This document shows, one piece after another, positions 35,752-47,647 of a DNA stretch of 64,000 nt. A program made the translations under genes and the position numbers. The stretch spans positions 185,296,998 through 185,360,997 of the forward strand of contig NC_073696.1 in assembly GCF_029784165.1 (NCBI RefSeq), in the 5' to 3' direction. Under the pieces are notes generated by a model that saw nothing but the letters and a program-made list of their open reading frames with translations, was not told the origin of the DNA and did no database searches. The stretch is from Wyeomyia smithii (lineage: Eukaryota > Arthropoda > Insecta > Diptera > Culicidae). Each line of letters starts with the position of its first letter. The stretch's first letter is position 1.

Positions 35752-36067
35752 AGCGGGGGCCTAGTGTGGTTGGTAACGTCTCCGCCAACCACGCTCGACG
35801 CCTGGGTTCGAATCCCACCGCCGACATAGGTGTCGATGGTTGTGAGGTGGCGTGATCCACTCACAACCAACCCAACTGGTCTAGATTCAATCCTAGCCGA
35901 CACCGGGAGATTTTCTGAGGCGAAAAATCTCTGGGATCACGCCTTCCATCGCATGAGGAAGTAAAGCCGTTGGCGCCGGTCCGTTAATAAACGGGTCGTG
36001 AGTTAGGGTCCTGGGTGTGGAGTAGCCTCCCTGGGCGTCGGTGATTGGCCACGAGAATAAAAAAAAA
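35752..36067 (+). mobile_element. tRNA-derived SINE with 15-bp target duplication
   Basis: A box TAGTGTGGTTGG (35762-35773) and perfect B box GGTTCGAATCC (35805-35815) lie 43 bp apart. A tRNA-unrelated body follows and the element ends in A9. TATACACTAAAGTCG flanks it on both sides (35737-35751 and 36068-36082), a perfect 15-bp duplication of the MITE end. Perfect flanks and intact boxes suggest a recent insertion, probably mobilised by a LINE. Confidence 0.93.
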
Positions 36068-36082
36068 TATACACTAAAGTCG

Positions 36083-36425
36083 CCTTTTACGCGGGGATAC
36101 ATGCCGCGTAAAAAAAACCGCGCAAATTCCGGAATCCGCGTAAAAAAACAGGTAAATTCCGGAATCCGCGTAAAAAAACCGCGTAAATTCCGGAATCTGC
36201 GTAAAAAAAACCACGTAAATTCCAGAATCCGCGTAAAAAAGCCGCGTAAATTCTGGAATCCGCGTAAATTCCGGAATCCGCGTAAAAAACCAGCGTTAAT
36301 TCTGCATTCCGAGTGAAGGAAAACCGATATCCGCACAAAAAAAATACCGCGTAAATTCTGAAATCCGCGTAAAAAAACTGCGTAAATTCCGGAATCCGCG
36401 TAAAAAAAACCGCGTAAAAAGCGAC
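36083..36425. repeat. ~30-bp tandem repeats inside the MITE
   Basis: About ten diverged copies of 'ccgcgtaaattccggaatccgcgtaaaaaaa' fill the MITE. The unit CCGCGTAAAAAA is the same word as the inner part of the terminal repeat, so the interior may have grown by duplication of the terminus. Frames in both strands are repeat artefacts. Confidence 0.9.
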
Positions 36426-36605
36426 CTTAGTGTATTAGTGTTTTTTTCTCATTGTTTGAAAAGTATTTTACCAACCTTATATTTATATTTTTGTATGTAA
36501 CTAACCTGTATAAGTACAATGTAAAACTTATTATTAGAATGGGTAACGGGCTTTCAGCCTATATTCAAATTCAAATTCAAATTCAAATACAAATACAAAT
36601 ACAAT

Positions 36606-37312
36606 TGTTGCGTTTTTCTCTCCTATGACGCCACTATACCCGTGTTGTGAGTGAGTGAAGTGAGCGCACCAAACCACAGTTCTTCTAATCCCGTTTTGCT
36701 ACATGATAGGCATTAATTTGGGTTACTCTCTGATATAAATTTCGAAAACATTGGTGAGGGCGGCTGGTTGATAGCGTCTCTCATCAATATTTTGAAAGTT
36801 ATTATATTTTATCATCCCCTCTTAAATCCCCCCAAGCGGAAAGCTTGGCTACAGCATTGCGAAAAAAATAGACGGAATGGCTGGTCTGTTTTTGCACAGT
36901 GGCATAGCCAAGCTTTCAAGTGTGCAAAAATAGTACAAACTTGTTAGCAACTTTCCCAGATTTGATTCAAAGCTTGGGAAAATGGTCCCCTTTTGATAAA
37001 AGTGCCATTTCTAGTCGAAAACCCTTATTTTCATTTAATTATGGCTACGAATACATAATATTTTGAAGTAAACTGAAACAATATTCTGAATACATTAATA
37101 CAAGAAATCAAAAATATATTAATTTTGAGCGGCAGTGTTGCTAGATATGTTATTTTTGCGTCTGGAAAATAGAATCGCGTTTTTCGGCAAACGAGTATAT
37201 TTTGATTTGAAATTTGATAATCTTATCGAGTTACTGAGAAAATTTTATACGAAAAACACTTATCATCCTAAGGTTTTATGAGCAAATCTCGAATTAAAAC
37301 ATTTTTGAGCAT
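36606..37312. other. no recognisable gene
   Basis: 'gtgagtgagtgaagtgagcgcacc' near 36645 is low-complexity. No domain or RNA gene was seen. Confidence 0.4.
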
Positions 37313-37994
37313 TTCTCGCTACTAGGTGCACAAGGTCTTTCGAAGGTGAAAAGTAAATGCAAATAGTTGTTCGAAATAGAGACAAATTGATAATGCCATT
37401 TTTGTTCAATCGATTTTGTTGACCCCTTGGACACCAAGGGATGAAATAGTTTTTAGAAAAGTTGAAATTTTAGCAATTATATTATATCTCTGAAATTCTG
37501 ATTGTGCTGGCATTGATTATTTTGAAACTTCGTTCGTAAAAGTGGTTCAATTGGTAGGTTAACAGTGATGCTCACCTAATTTTTCACCTGCATCTTATAG
37601 CATTTTTGCTCAGCTTTCCAATGCTTGTTTCAGATTGAAAATCGGTAGTTGCCAACAGGGTCAAAATCGCATTTTTCTGATATAATGTAAGATGGCGGCC
37701 AAATCCAAGATGGCGGCTAAAATTCTGATTACTAAATATGAAAGCGCAATCAATCTTCTTCACAGAAAAGTGCTACTTGTAGTAGGTCCCATCACGAATT
37801 TTAGATACATAGCTGTTATAGAATATTAGGTATTGCTAAAATTAAACATTTTTAACCCTTGGTGACCAGAGGATAAATAAAATTCGATCAAACAAAAATG
37901 GCATTATCAACGTTTCTCTATTTCTAACATCTATGTGCATTTACATCAAATTCGAAAAACCTTTTGCATGTAGTGGCCTAGTTTCAGCGAGAAT
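37313..37994. mobile_element. foldback element with ~170-bp diverged arms
   Basis: The left arm 37313-37480 ('ttctcgctactaggtgcac', 'gataatgccatttttgttcaatcgatttt', 'caccaaggg') is the inverted counterpart of the right arm 37840-37994 ('gataatgccatttttgtttgatcgaattt', 'caccaagggtt' on the complement). The loop contains 'gatggcggcc' and 'gatggcggct' words. It is non-coding. Target duplications were not resolved. Confidence 0.7.
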
Positions 37995-39493
37995 CGCTAG
38001 ACAATAAATGAAGGCAAATTGTGCCTGGTTCAGGGGCTTCCTTTTTAAGTTTTTTGAAGAAATTTATTCAACGCTTCGTCGCTTGTAAAAGTTTTTGTTA
38101 GAAACACTTTTTTCTAGTGCGCTTATTGCGTTTGTTCAGGACAATTTCAGGAAAAAACATTGGCTACTAAAAAAAACTTATTTGTAAGCAATTAGATAAC
38201 TGATTCTTAACACCACTGTTTGCTTTTGGAAAAAAATGTCAGTGTAGGATCTCAAAATTTAATTATCAATTTTTTTCTAATGAAATAATCAACGACTTCC
38301 GAAAAAACCATTGACATTTTTTGTGTAACTCTTGTCATTACCATACTTTCAGGAGGACACAACAAGTTACTTTTAGAGAAACTGATTTTTCCACTTTGTT
38401 TTGTTTAGAAAAATTTTGGGTAACTAAATCGTCTATCTTGAAAACTTTAATTGAAAAATATCTATGATGACCGATTTTTTTAAATCTGATAAGTCGATTC
38501 GTTTTCAACCGCTTTCTTTCATTCTTGCAGCAAATTGGTGTTTGATTATACGAACTATTATACTATTGAAAATTGTCAAGCCTTGTTGAAAATTACGTAT
38601 CTGATTAGTCGCTTGCTGGCTTTCCCTCAAAAGGTCGACAGAACAGTGCACCTAGTTTCCCGGGAATGTACTTTTTAGGCTGTAAACAGCCTGTTTCTGG
38701 TTAAACTAATTAGCTATATTTTTTTTGGTACATGGTGGGACGGACGGCCGGTCCTATATTAGCAGAAGCGTAGCGGGTTGTGGCAGTAGCAGCAGTGGGA
38801 TGTGCCAGTATCAGCTGGCATTTCGAATTTGTTTTCGGCTTAAACACATTACTTGTCGGTTGGTCAGATATCACACTTACAATCATTACGTGCGAGAGGA
38901 AAACAATTGTTTTCTCCCTCTGCTTAAGAGGAAGAAGTTGTCATAAGCTTCTCGGTTACAAGTTGATCAAATAACAAAACATGTAGGTTCACATTGAAGC
39001 CGCATTAATAATATTACCTATAGGAAAATCCAGAACTCTCCATGGGTGCGTATTCTGTAGAATGTTCGATTTCACACTGTTTTGTCGCACCCCAGAGTGA
39101 TTAGAACAGTAACGCAATTCTCAGATTTTCACTGAGCAGTTCATTCCACTTATCTTGCGTATGCGGATGAGCTATTCACAAAAGTTTCGCAGAGCTTATT
39201 GTCTGTCGAATTAAGAGTGTTTATTCTTTAGAAAAGTTATTACTCTGCGCTCTCAATGGCAGATGGTATGCCGCACATTGAATGTCAACTAACAGTTGTT
39301 AAGAGGGGAGAAAATTGTTTTCTCTTTAAGACCAATATGAGCAAAACGAAGTCTGCTAACAGCTCGTTTGCACAAAAATTCGAATACATGGCATCACTAC
39401 AAGTTTATTTTTCTAATGTTCATTCGTGGCTATTATCATTTATGCTTAGCTGGCAACATTCAATACAGCAGTTGAAAAATCTTTACTATCATC
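37995..39493. other. no recognisable gene
   Basis: AT-rich. A short block near 38735-38830 has higher GC, but no domain was seen. Nothing else was recognised. Confidence 0.4.
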
Positions 39494-39566
39494 ATGGATG
39501 TAGCTCAGATAGTAGATCGCTCGCGTAGCATGCGAAAAGTACGGGGATTGATACCATCGCGACCAT
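39494..39566 (+). pseudogene. tRNA-Ala(AGC) relic
   Basis: The sequence follows eukaryotic tRNA-Ala closely through the D arm (TGTAGCTCAGAT-GTAGATCGC) and anticodon arm (TCGC-GTAGCAT-GCGA, anticodon AGC). The T-loop ATTGATA follows CGGGG. The 3' T-stem strand (CCATCG for CCCCG) and the acceptor stem no longer pair, so it is a decayed gene or a solo tRNA-like insertion rather than a working tRNA. Confidence 0.7.
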
Positions 39567-39963
39567 CGCGGGATATTGCATAGTTGAAAAAGATGGATAG
39601 ATATGGAATGTTTCGTACTCTAGCACGGCACAAAACGTATAAATTGTCTCTTACTCCAAGTAGTGCAGTATTCTTTTGAAGTGTTGTATTTTTCTCATAC
39701 AGTAGACTTCCAGTGTTTTTTAAAAGAAGAATTTGTTCATTTGAGCAAGCAATGACTTTACAGTTCATTGATGAACCTTGTTTATAATAGTTAAACTGTT
39801 AATACACGCAAAAGTTAAATTGTGCGTAACCAGATCATTTATGAGCGAAATTAGCGCATTTACTGATTAAAATTGGAACCAGTACAACGCATGTGCGTTG
39901 GGCATACACATTTGATGCTCTAGCGTATTTTGAATGTATTGCGCAGCTCCAAACCACTACACT
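39567..39963. other. no recognisable feature
   Basis: Short AT-rich interval between the tRNA relic and the next element. Nothing was recognised. Confidence 0.4.
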
Positions 39964-39965
39964 TA

Positions 39966-40721
39966 GGGGAGAACCGTACAAGACGCGCCAGTTGGGTAAG
40001 ATGGCCCATGTTATTAATTCCCCAAAATACTTACACATGTGGCTTTTTATGACGAAATTCATCGCTTTTCTCATAAAAACTCAGCTTCTGCACAGTTCTC
40101 ATATAAAAAATTGTGCCATAATGACTAAAATACTCAAAAAACTGTGTAATTGACTGTGGCTCTGTCCAACATGTAATTATTCATGAATTTTATTTAAGCT
40201 GTTATGATTAACTGACTTGTAAATAATGCGAAAAACTATGGTTCTCCTAACCCTTACACTTTTGGAATTTATAATACTATGAGTATTTCAATTTCTTTCA
40301 CTTACTTTCGTCAACTTTAACTTAAAAACAATCAAAATTGAATTGGGGCAGAATGCACTATGAAGAGCTTGCAGGAGATTGCTTGACAACTTAGAGCATG
40401 TTCCATTATTTTTGATTTTACTTTCGAGACTTCAAGCGCTTCTCACTTCGCATGCTGATTTCTGCTAGTGGCATATTAGCCTACTGCTTTGGAGCATACT
40501 GACCTTTGTTGTGGTGCGTTTTGGTCACGGGCTTGTTTGGCGGCAATGGTAATTTTTATCAAAAAAGACATTGAAATCTAGCATTTTTCAATAAACTTTG
40601 TCATAAACAAACAATAAATAGACCCTACAATCATCCTACACGTTCAATGTCGCTTTGAAATGATTTTTATCGCTGTAAATCGCGCAAATGCTTAACTGGT
40701 GCGTTTTGTACAATCCTCCCC
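39966..40721. mobile_element. 756-bp TIR element, GGGGAG termini, TA target
   Basis: GGGGAGAACCGTACAAGACG... at the left matches the reverse complement of the right end (GGGGAGGATTGTACAAAACG...) over 28 bp with about five mismatches, both reaching CCAGTT. TA flanks at 39964-39965 and 40722-40723. No transposase frame was seen inside, so it is non-autonomous. Confidence 0.8.
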
Positions 40722-40937
40722 TATAAAGCATCAGCCGATGTTCAGAAGGTTGGCATCGTTAAAACAGTGCAACCAGCAATCAATACTGATAAGTTGGGTA
40801 CTGACTCCATTGATGAAATTATTGCCTGATCGATTCACTTTCATGAATCAGGTCATTTGAAAACATCATTCAATCATTACCAATAAACAAAAACTTGAGA
40901 TTAGTCCAAAACATTTTGCATTTAATTATGACTGGTT

Positions 40938-41141
40938 TCATTCACATGCATTCGGTTCTGCGTTACTGGCACCAGCGTTAATAACTTCCGCGGCAACAAG
41001 GCTCGCCATTGGCTGTTTCGGTTGCTGACGATTTTTAGGGATGCACGAGTCGTTGATACGCACCGGCTCGCGAAAGTAAAGAACGGTTTTTTGGGCGCCT
41101 CGAAACTGATCGTTCGCCTGAAGCCGAAGTTTACCGAGACA
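40938..41141 (-). CDS. possible exon or relic frame, unrecognised
   Basis: A 67-codon stretch without stops, from after TAA (41142-41144) to TGA (40938-40940), has no ATG until 'MASLVAAEVINAG' near its end. Its composition (QFRGAQKTVLYFREPVR; PKNRQQPKQP) looks more protein-like and GC is higher than around it. An overlapping 101-codon frame on the same strand (41227-40922) has an ATG but looks less protein-like. I recognise no family. It could be a host exon (possible acceptor 'cggcttcag' at about 41115), a transposon fragment or chance. Confidence 0.2.
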   Translation of the reverse strand, partial: CLGKLRLQANDQFRGAQKTVLYFREPVRINDSCIPKNRQQPKQPMASLVAAEVINAGASNAEPNACE

Positions 41142-41144
41142 TTA

Positions 41145-44100
41145 CGATTTTTGTGTATATGATACATATTCTGATTTTGATCTCTTTCAATGTATTCCTT
41201 GTACAACTTTTGCGTTATGCGTATCACGCATTGGTTGTGCGAAGTCAGAGCAAATTCTGTGCGAATTGAAAGGACACATTGTATGATTGAAGCTTGAACT
41301 TTTGCGTGTAGTGTGCGTAGCTCTACGTCAGTTATGCGGTGTGTCTTAGGTACAACATCCTACTTTTTTCAGTGGTAAGATATCAAATTCATTTTTCTCA
41401 ATATTTTCAAAATGAAAGTTCCGACAACTCCCTAGAAAATATCCCTTCACAACTTTTCTCTATCTCTTGTCATTCAGATAAATCGATTCATGGAAATAAC
41501 TTCAGCAAAAGAATATGCAAAGTTGCTTAGGGTAGTGAAGTCTGCACACTAAGTTTCGTTAAATTCTGAAATGAAGTTGGCGTGAAATCCTCCTAAAATA
41601 TTATTGTTTTTTTTTGTACAACTAAATGTTTCTTAACTTCATTGCTATGAGTAAAACCTGTGCCGAACTTGTGTGCAATATTTCATTTAAAGCAAAAATG
41701 GTCGATATTCGACGACAGATCATTTGGAACGGAAACACTCTGAAGTCAAATTCACTTGGAATTTTTGCATTGTGATCTTATATGAACAATTTCCTGAAGT
41801 TTGAGCCAATTTTGAGAAGGTTGTATATATGAGGTGTGCACTTTTGAGATAGAATGACCCGTATGTAAAAATATTAACATCGGTGTTTTGTGGATGGCGT
41901 GGATGCTGATGTCTTCGAAATGACGAGTCACTTGAGGTCACCTTGTTCTAGATAAACATTGTTTTTATTTTTTTTTATTTTTTTGTAAGTTATTTCCGAT
42001 TGTGACTGTGTTTGAATTTATTGTTTAAAAAAGTTTGTTTTCGGACCCTGACAATTACTGTTGAAGAATGTACCCGGTTTGGAGGTGCAATGATTAATAC
42101 AAAGAATGTAAGTTCTCCATTAACGCATTAACGCACGGAATACATTAATTTTAATCAATTTTAATTGTATCTTTTGTACTGTGTATCTACCGTTCTTGAT
42201 TATTTTCTAAGACATGTTAAAATATTAATGATATATAACCAATAAGCAGCGAATATACATATCATTGTTTAATGCTACCTCGGAAAAATTAATCACGTTG
42301 TACAATTCCTTGGTAGCAGTCTCAACAAGCCGATCGGCCGTTCCAAGCGATAACTTCTGCACACAGTAACCACGATTATAATCAGAAAACATCAATCACT
42401 CACGGTAAATTGAATTTCACGGCGGGATATAAATGAGAATCGCTTCCATTTTACCCGGTGGCAGGCCAAACGACATTCACTTAACGCATAACTTAGCCTT
42501 TCGGGTTGGCTTTTGTTTCAATAATACATCATCTCCGTTTTTTTTTGCATGCGCACTGTTTAAAACTGTCTCGCAAAATGGTCCCCCGTAGGCTTAGAGT
42601 TCCAAAAGCACGAGTAAAAGGCGCCCTTCTGTTTTGACGACCTCGTTAAAAAATTGTGGAAGTGGGTATTATCTACGGACAATTCATATAGATCGGGTGC
42701 CCGAAATGGGAAGCGTTGTGTTAAAAGACGTTAACGAGGGAATGACAAATTGTCCTTCAGATATGCCCCCTCTACCGGGGAAGTGTGCGGGAGAAGAGGA
42801 GAGAAAAATGATTTCTTTACCAACATGACACCGTGATGCAAACGGGACAACCTGCAAACTAAAGACAACGGAACTGCTCACCCCTAAACTGACGGAATTA
42901 CATCACGGACGATAAATATACTGGTGCGCCCGCGACCGGAATTGATGTAAATTTTGTGGAAAGTCTCATTATTCTAGCTTTTCTTTTGCCATGTAGCTGA
43001 CTGAAGTGCTTTTGGGTTCCTTGATATCTCTACAGCTCAGTTGGTGAGCTTGTTTACGTTGATTTGTTCAAGCTGAATGAAGACATTTCCACGGTAGAAA
43101 TATGTCGGGTTAGGAATATATTATGGATTCGATTACGACGCAGCTAAAATTTTATCAATTTTTCATAAATTTTTGGGTGTTGTACAACATGCTTGTTTAA
43201 ACTTGAGTATAGTTAACCGAAACGCTTTTTCTCGTTTTATCTGTTTTACTTGGTAATCAAAAACGACGCATGGTTTATTCATTTCAGCGGGAGCCGCAAC
43301 TGTTGATGAACCGTTGGGTTTTACTACCAAATTATGAAAAAAATTCAGAGCTGAGATGAATCTTTATCGCTAAAGATGTTGCTTGAACTTGAGTTGCGTT
43401 TGTTCCTTAGTAGCTTGTGATTGAATTTGTCCTACATTCCAAGTTGGCATGGAAATACAAAAAATGTGTAAAGCAACGATTGCGCAGAGCGTCTCAGACT
43501 TTTTAAGGTTTTTTCAGCACGTTCGCGAGACCAAACTTGTCTATATGTCTGTGGTTCATAACCAGTATGGAAACACCTTTTTTTCTACGAGCTTATTTAT
43601 GGAATTTTCATACGTTTTGCTAGCAAAGATGTAACCCTTTTTCAGCTAATGTTGCTCATTTCCGTGCTTCGGAGAAGACAATTTTCAACCAATCGCAAAT
43701 AAAATGCCAATAAACTGTTGTTCATCGTAATCAAAAGAGCAATCATTAACTCTTCTTGTGCGGTGCCGGATACATCGGCATTAGGGTCGGATCGCTAACG
43801 GGCAACCCGAATGATGGCAACAGTCGGGTGTAGTAGGTACATAGATGCTTCGATCCCAGAAATACGATTAAGGACAGCACTTACACTGTTTGATGTTGTC
43901 AGAATGGGATGGCGTAGATAAAATATTGTGGTTATAAGGAGTCGAGAAAAATTCAATAAATTCCCTGTTGTGTCTTGACTACAACTCTTCATTGAAACTT
44001 CTGACCAAGTGGCCAATGTATGTGATACGATTGCCGGATAACAGCGGGTAATCTAAGAACCATTGAATCGCCACTTGAATTTTATCGTATCCGAGCGGGG

Positions 44101-44646
44101 GTGGGTTGGTGTACACAGACTATGGGTTGTCTTACAGAAGAAGCTTCGACGAGCAACTCGTCTTATTTGAAAGACATGGTCGAGTCGAATCGACTCGTTT
44201 TCTTGTAATAGACCCCTACATCTAGCCCTTTTGTTTTCCAATGAAAAATTTCAGTCCCACGACATGATGAAACTGTTGTTGTTTGATGTGCGTAGGATTG
44301 TGCTTTACTTAAAATGAATTGCAGACCTGGGAATTTATGAATTATTTCTGCATACAAATTTGAGCAATTATGCCATTGAACAGTGGTATTGAGTGTAGTT
44401 TTTGCACCCTAGTGTCTGGTTGCAGCCGATCCCTCCCCCCATCGGAGATATTTTCTTTATGTTTAAATTAGAATAGCAAAGAAAAGAAAGAGTAACTAAA
44501 AAGCGAATCGAAAATTTAATTTTATTAAAAACTCTAACCTTTTTTTTAAAATTTACTGACATTTTGTACGATTAGAATAAACACTTTATCAAAAACACTA
44601 TTCTATTATAAATTTACACTTTGTTATTATAAAAAATCTTCTTCTG
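41145..44646. other. no recognisable gene
   Basis: AT-rich. 'aaatggtcgatattc' near 41697 recurs near 47412 ('aaatggtcgatattcc'), each followed by 'atttg(g)a', so a dispersed repeat fragment is present in both places. 'gggatataaatgagaatcg' near 42424 is TATA-like without a visible gene. Confidence 0.4.
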
Positions 44647-44647
44647 T

Positions 44648-45035
44648 ATATCGTCCCCTTCATGCTAGAACTAGATAACTCGAAATTCGTCGATTTTGAG
44701 TTAAGTATGCCATCGTATTTATCGCGTCGAGCTTTATAATATATCCAAAACTTGTTGAAAAACGATTACAAGAAAAACAGTTATTCATCAATTAAAAAAC
44801 TAGATATCTCAACGAAAAACAAGCGTATTTTGTAATAAAACTAAATAACTCGGTTTTCTGTTGATTTTTTCGTTGTTATAACGGGCCTGAAATGATATGG
44901 ATGCATTTCATAAAATCTGAACCTTTAATAATTGCATTTGAATCTTCATCACCAGAATAGGTCAAATTTTCAAACTCGTTTTTCTCGAAACGTCAATTTT
45001 CGAGTTATCTAGTTCTAGCATTAAGGGGACGATAT
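44648..45035. mobile_element. 388-bp MITE, ATATCGTCCCCTT termini
   Basis: ATATCGTCCCCTTCATGCTA at the left matches the reverse complement of the right end (ATATCGTCCCCTTAATGCTA) at 19 of 20 bases, and the match runs on through 'gaactagataactcgaaa'. The total is close to 40 bp of terminal inverted repeat. The interior repeats 'tagataac/tagatatc'. No coding frame was seen. The target duplication is not clear. Confidence 0.85.
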
Positions 45036-47561
45036 GCTCACACTGTGTTTTGATAGGAGATTGCAAATATACAAATAGCGCAACCGCATGGTGACCAGTG
45101 ATGGAAACGAAACGAATATGATGCAATCATCGTTTAATCTCCACTCCACATGTACACATCATGAAGTGTTACAGACCGCGACTAAACTTGAATCCTCTCA
45201 ACACATAATGAAATGATGATATGGTGCGTAGGTTTCTGGGAGAAAATAAACACATGACTAGACTACATCTGCTCTGAGAAGCGATTCGCTCGTTGCGTTT
45301 GTCTCTCCATATGCCGGTCGTTAGGGGAACAAAGAATAGCAGCAGAAGAATAGCATGTCGCCTGAGCAGCAGGAGAGGTGTGGTGCGGTGAGAAGGAAAG
45401 TGTGGGGGAAGCGACTACTTCGGCAGCGGTTGACTTGAGCGAGAGTAGGAGAGCATACATTGTCATTTTCTTTCCTTTTTGACAAAAAATCTTATTCATG
45501 GGTAATAACATAACAAGATCTGATCGCTCTGTGTAACAGAGACGAATAACTTCATATACCGAGTTGTGCACATTGAGAACCATATGTTGTGGTGTACGCT
45601 AACGACAAGCGATATATCGTAAAAAGGAAAGCAAAGAGTGAACCAACACCGATACTTTGTTATTCGCATACTGACGACGATGTCAACGCATCTTAGGCTT
45701 CTTTTATATGTATTCAAAATCGCTAGAGGTGATTTTTTTCCATCGCTGATGGTGACATTTGAGATAAGTTTTATTTATGATCGTTGAATCTCATATTAAA
45801 TTTTTTCTTTTTAATGTTTAAATGATCTAAAATAAACCACTTGGTGAAGCTTTTAAAAACAACAAACTTCGTTCCATTGATGGATGAGCATACTCTTTGA
45901 GATGCTGTTAAAAATATTTGTTTTATGATCGGATTGCCTTGAAAATTCGAATTTTCTGAAAACGAGATTTTGAACTTTTCGTTTTGTAGCACCTTAGTGT
46001 ATCTGAATTCTTATCACTCTTTATACTCTGATCTGTATTAATAACTACAGTCTTCAGATAATTAATTTTGGAATTAAGATTGGCAACAGTACAAACGGAA
46101 TTAAACTTTGTATGACCATAATGATTTTATGCATCAGAGTGAATTAGGAAGAACTTAAATAAATTTTTGTATAGGACTGGTCCTGAAACCTTTGGGCATA
46201 CTTGTTCTGATAGGAAATCTGTTAAAAATTGAATTCTGATGGTTCAGAGCATTTCCATGCCAACTGATCGGAAAAGGCGCAAAAATTCAATTGTACATTT
46301 TTTACCTGAATGGAACTTTGCACACGTATTCGACTTAGCAAATTGAATATTTTTCGTGGGCGGATAGCCTCAACAGTAAATTTCTAGAAAGGTGTAAGCA
46401 TTTTGGCATAAGCTTTATTGAAAGCTCTTTGTTTGAAATCTTTGGTTGTACCGAAAAATTATCTGAGAATGAATTGTAAAGAATCAATTGCTTTACAAAA
46501 AATACACTGTGAAAAACTAGTTTTTCTTTTGATCAAGACAAACTTTAAATAAAAACTAAATTCCAGTTTATAAAAATAAAATAATATTTTAAACTTTTTT
46601 TTTTCAAGAAACCCGAAAGAATTTATGACAAAACTTTGAAAAAAGGTGAAAAGTCCTGGATGGTGAAATCAAAGACAAATTTTTATTGAAGAGTAAGTTT
46701 TCAAAGAATTTCAATTCCAACATTTGCGTGTAGGACTGCATCTGTTTTCAAATTATTTCGAATTCAGGTTTAGGAAGTTATCAGATTGATTCTAAATATT
46801 TTTTAATAATACAAAACTCATCCAATCTCTTTGCTGCCATCGAAAGAGAGTTCGTATGTGTAACGTACATTTAAATTAATCTATCTGTTGGAGAACGAAA
46901 AATAACTTACAAGAAAGAAAATTTTCATAAAAAAATGATTTTTTTCCAAACAGATTTGAAACATAATATTTCAAACATGTATTTCAAAGAAATTGAATTC
47001 TGTTTTCTATTAAAAACTAAACATAAATTCGAAATAACTTGAAAATAAGGAAGTCCATTATTTAGTTAATAATGTTTAGATGGGATATTTTTTCTAACAT
47101 CTTTCAAAATCATTAGAATACAAATGAATTGTTGGACTTGAAAATCTTAATCTTCAATACAAAAATTATCTTTGATTTTTTCATTACGGACTTTGAACCA
47201 AAAGTTCCGTTGTGACTTAAGGGTTCTTAGAGAAAAAAAATAGAAAATGAATTCTTATCTTGTAAACTAAAAAAAAATATTTATATATAATTAATTTTGG
47301 TAACAATACGTTTACGGGGTAAATTTTTTGTAAGGCATATTGATTCCCTGCAATTCATTTTTAAAAAATTTAGCAATGTTATGCAAAAATAAACAAATTT
47401 CCATTCAAGTAAAAAATGGTCGATATTCCACGATATGTTATTTGACATGGAAGTTTTGAACACAAAAATTGGCGAATTAAAGATTAACGATATCGCTATC
47501 AAACCTTTTTAACAAACGTTGTTCAATATTTTTTCTATGTCTAAAAGAGCAGTTTTTTTGT
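45036..47561. other. no recognisable gene
   Basis: A 106-codon minus frame (45583-45263) covers a somewhat GC-richer block, but no domain, signal sequence or conserved motif was seen. 46000-47500 is very AT-rich with repeated A/T runs. 'aaatggtcgatattcc' near 47412 matches 41697. Confidence 0.4.
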
Positions 47562-47647
47562 GTTATAATTGTAATTGTAATTGTTTATTGGACATAGGCT
47601 GTTAGCCCGTTACCCCTCTTAAATCTAGATACAATACATGTTTGCGG

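Larger units (their letters stand above)
35739..36433. mobile_element. MITE, CACTAAAGTCGCC termini, carrying a SINE
   Basis: The left terminal CACTAAAGTCG (35741-35751) continues after the SINE as CGCCTTTTACGCGG, and it matches the reverse complement of the right end CACTAAGGTCGCTTTTTACG (ends 36433) with two mismatches. TA flanks at 35739-35740 and 36434-36435. The interior is a 30-bp tandem repeat. It is inserted at the end of the LINE3 coding region. Confidence 0.88.
32970..36605 (+). mobile_element. LINE3: Jockey/I-like element with MITE and SINE insertions
   Basis: The element starts inside the endonuclease (5'-truncated or decayed) and runs through linker, RT and C-terminal region to 35738. 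It then continues at 36434 with a 3' UTR containing GGGTAACGGGCT and a (CAAATT/CAAATA)n tail (36562-36605). Its 3' end and protein match LINE4 on the opposite strand. The ORF2 end '..LSLYFKGQLY' meets the MITE at 35738, against '..LKLYLRNQQYT' plus stop in LINE4. Confidence 0.9.

Noticed and set aside
35893..36338. 147- and 83-codon minus and 91-codon plus frames with RNLRGF-type repeats
   Set aside because: They are translations of the 30-bp tandem repeats inside the MITE.
43026..43060. 'ctcagttggtgag' as a tRNA or SINE A box
   Set aside because: No acceptable B box or cloverleaf follows at the right distance.
45263..45583. 106-codon minus-strand frame
   Set aside because: No domain or signal sequence. 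The AT-rich start and simple composition gave no support for a gene.
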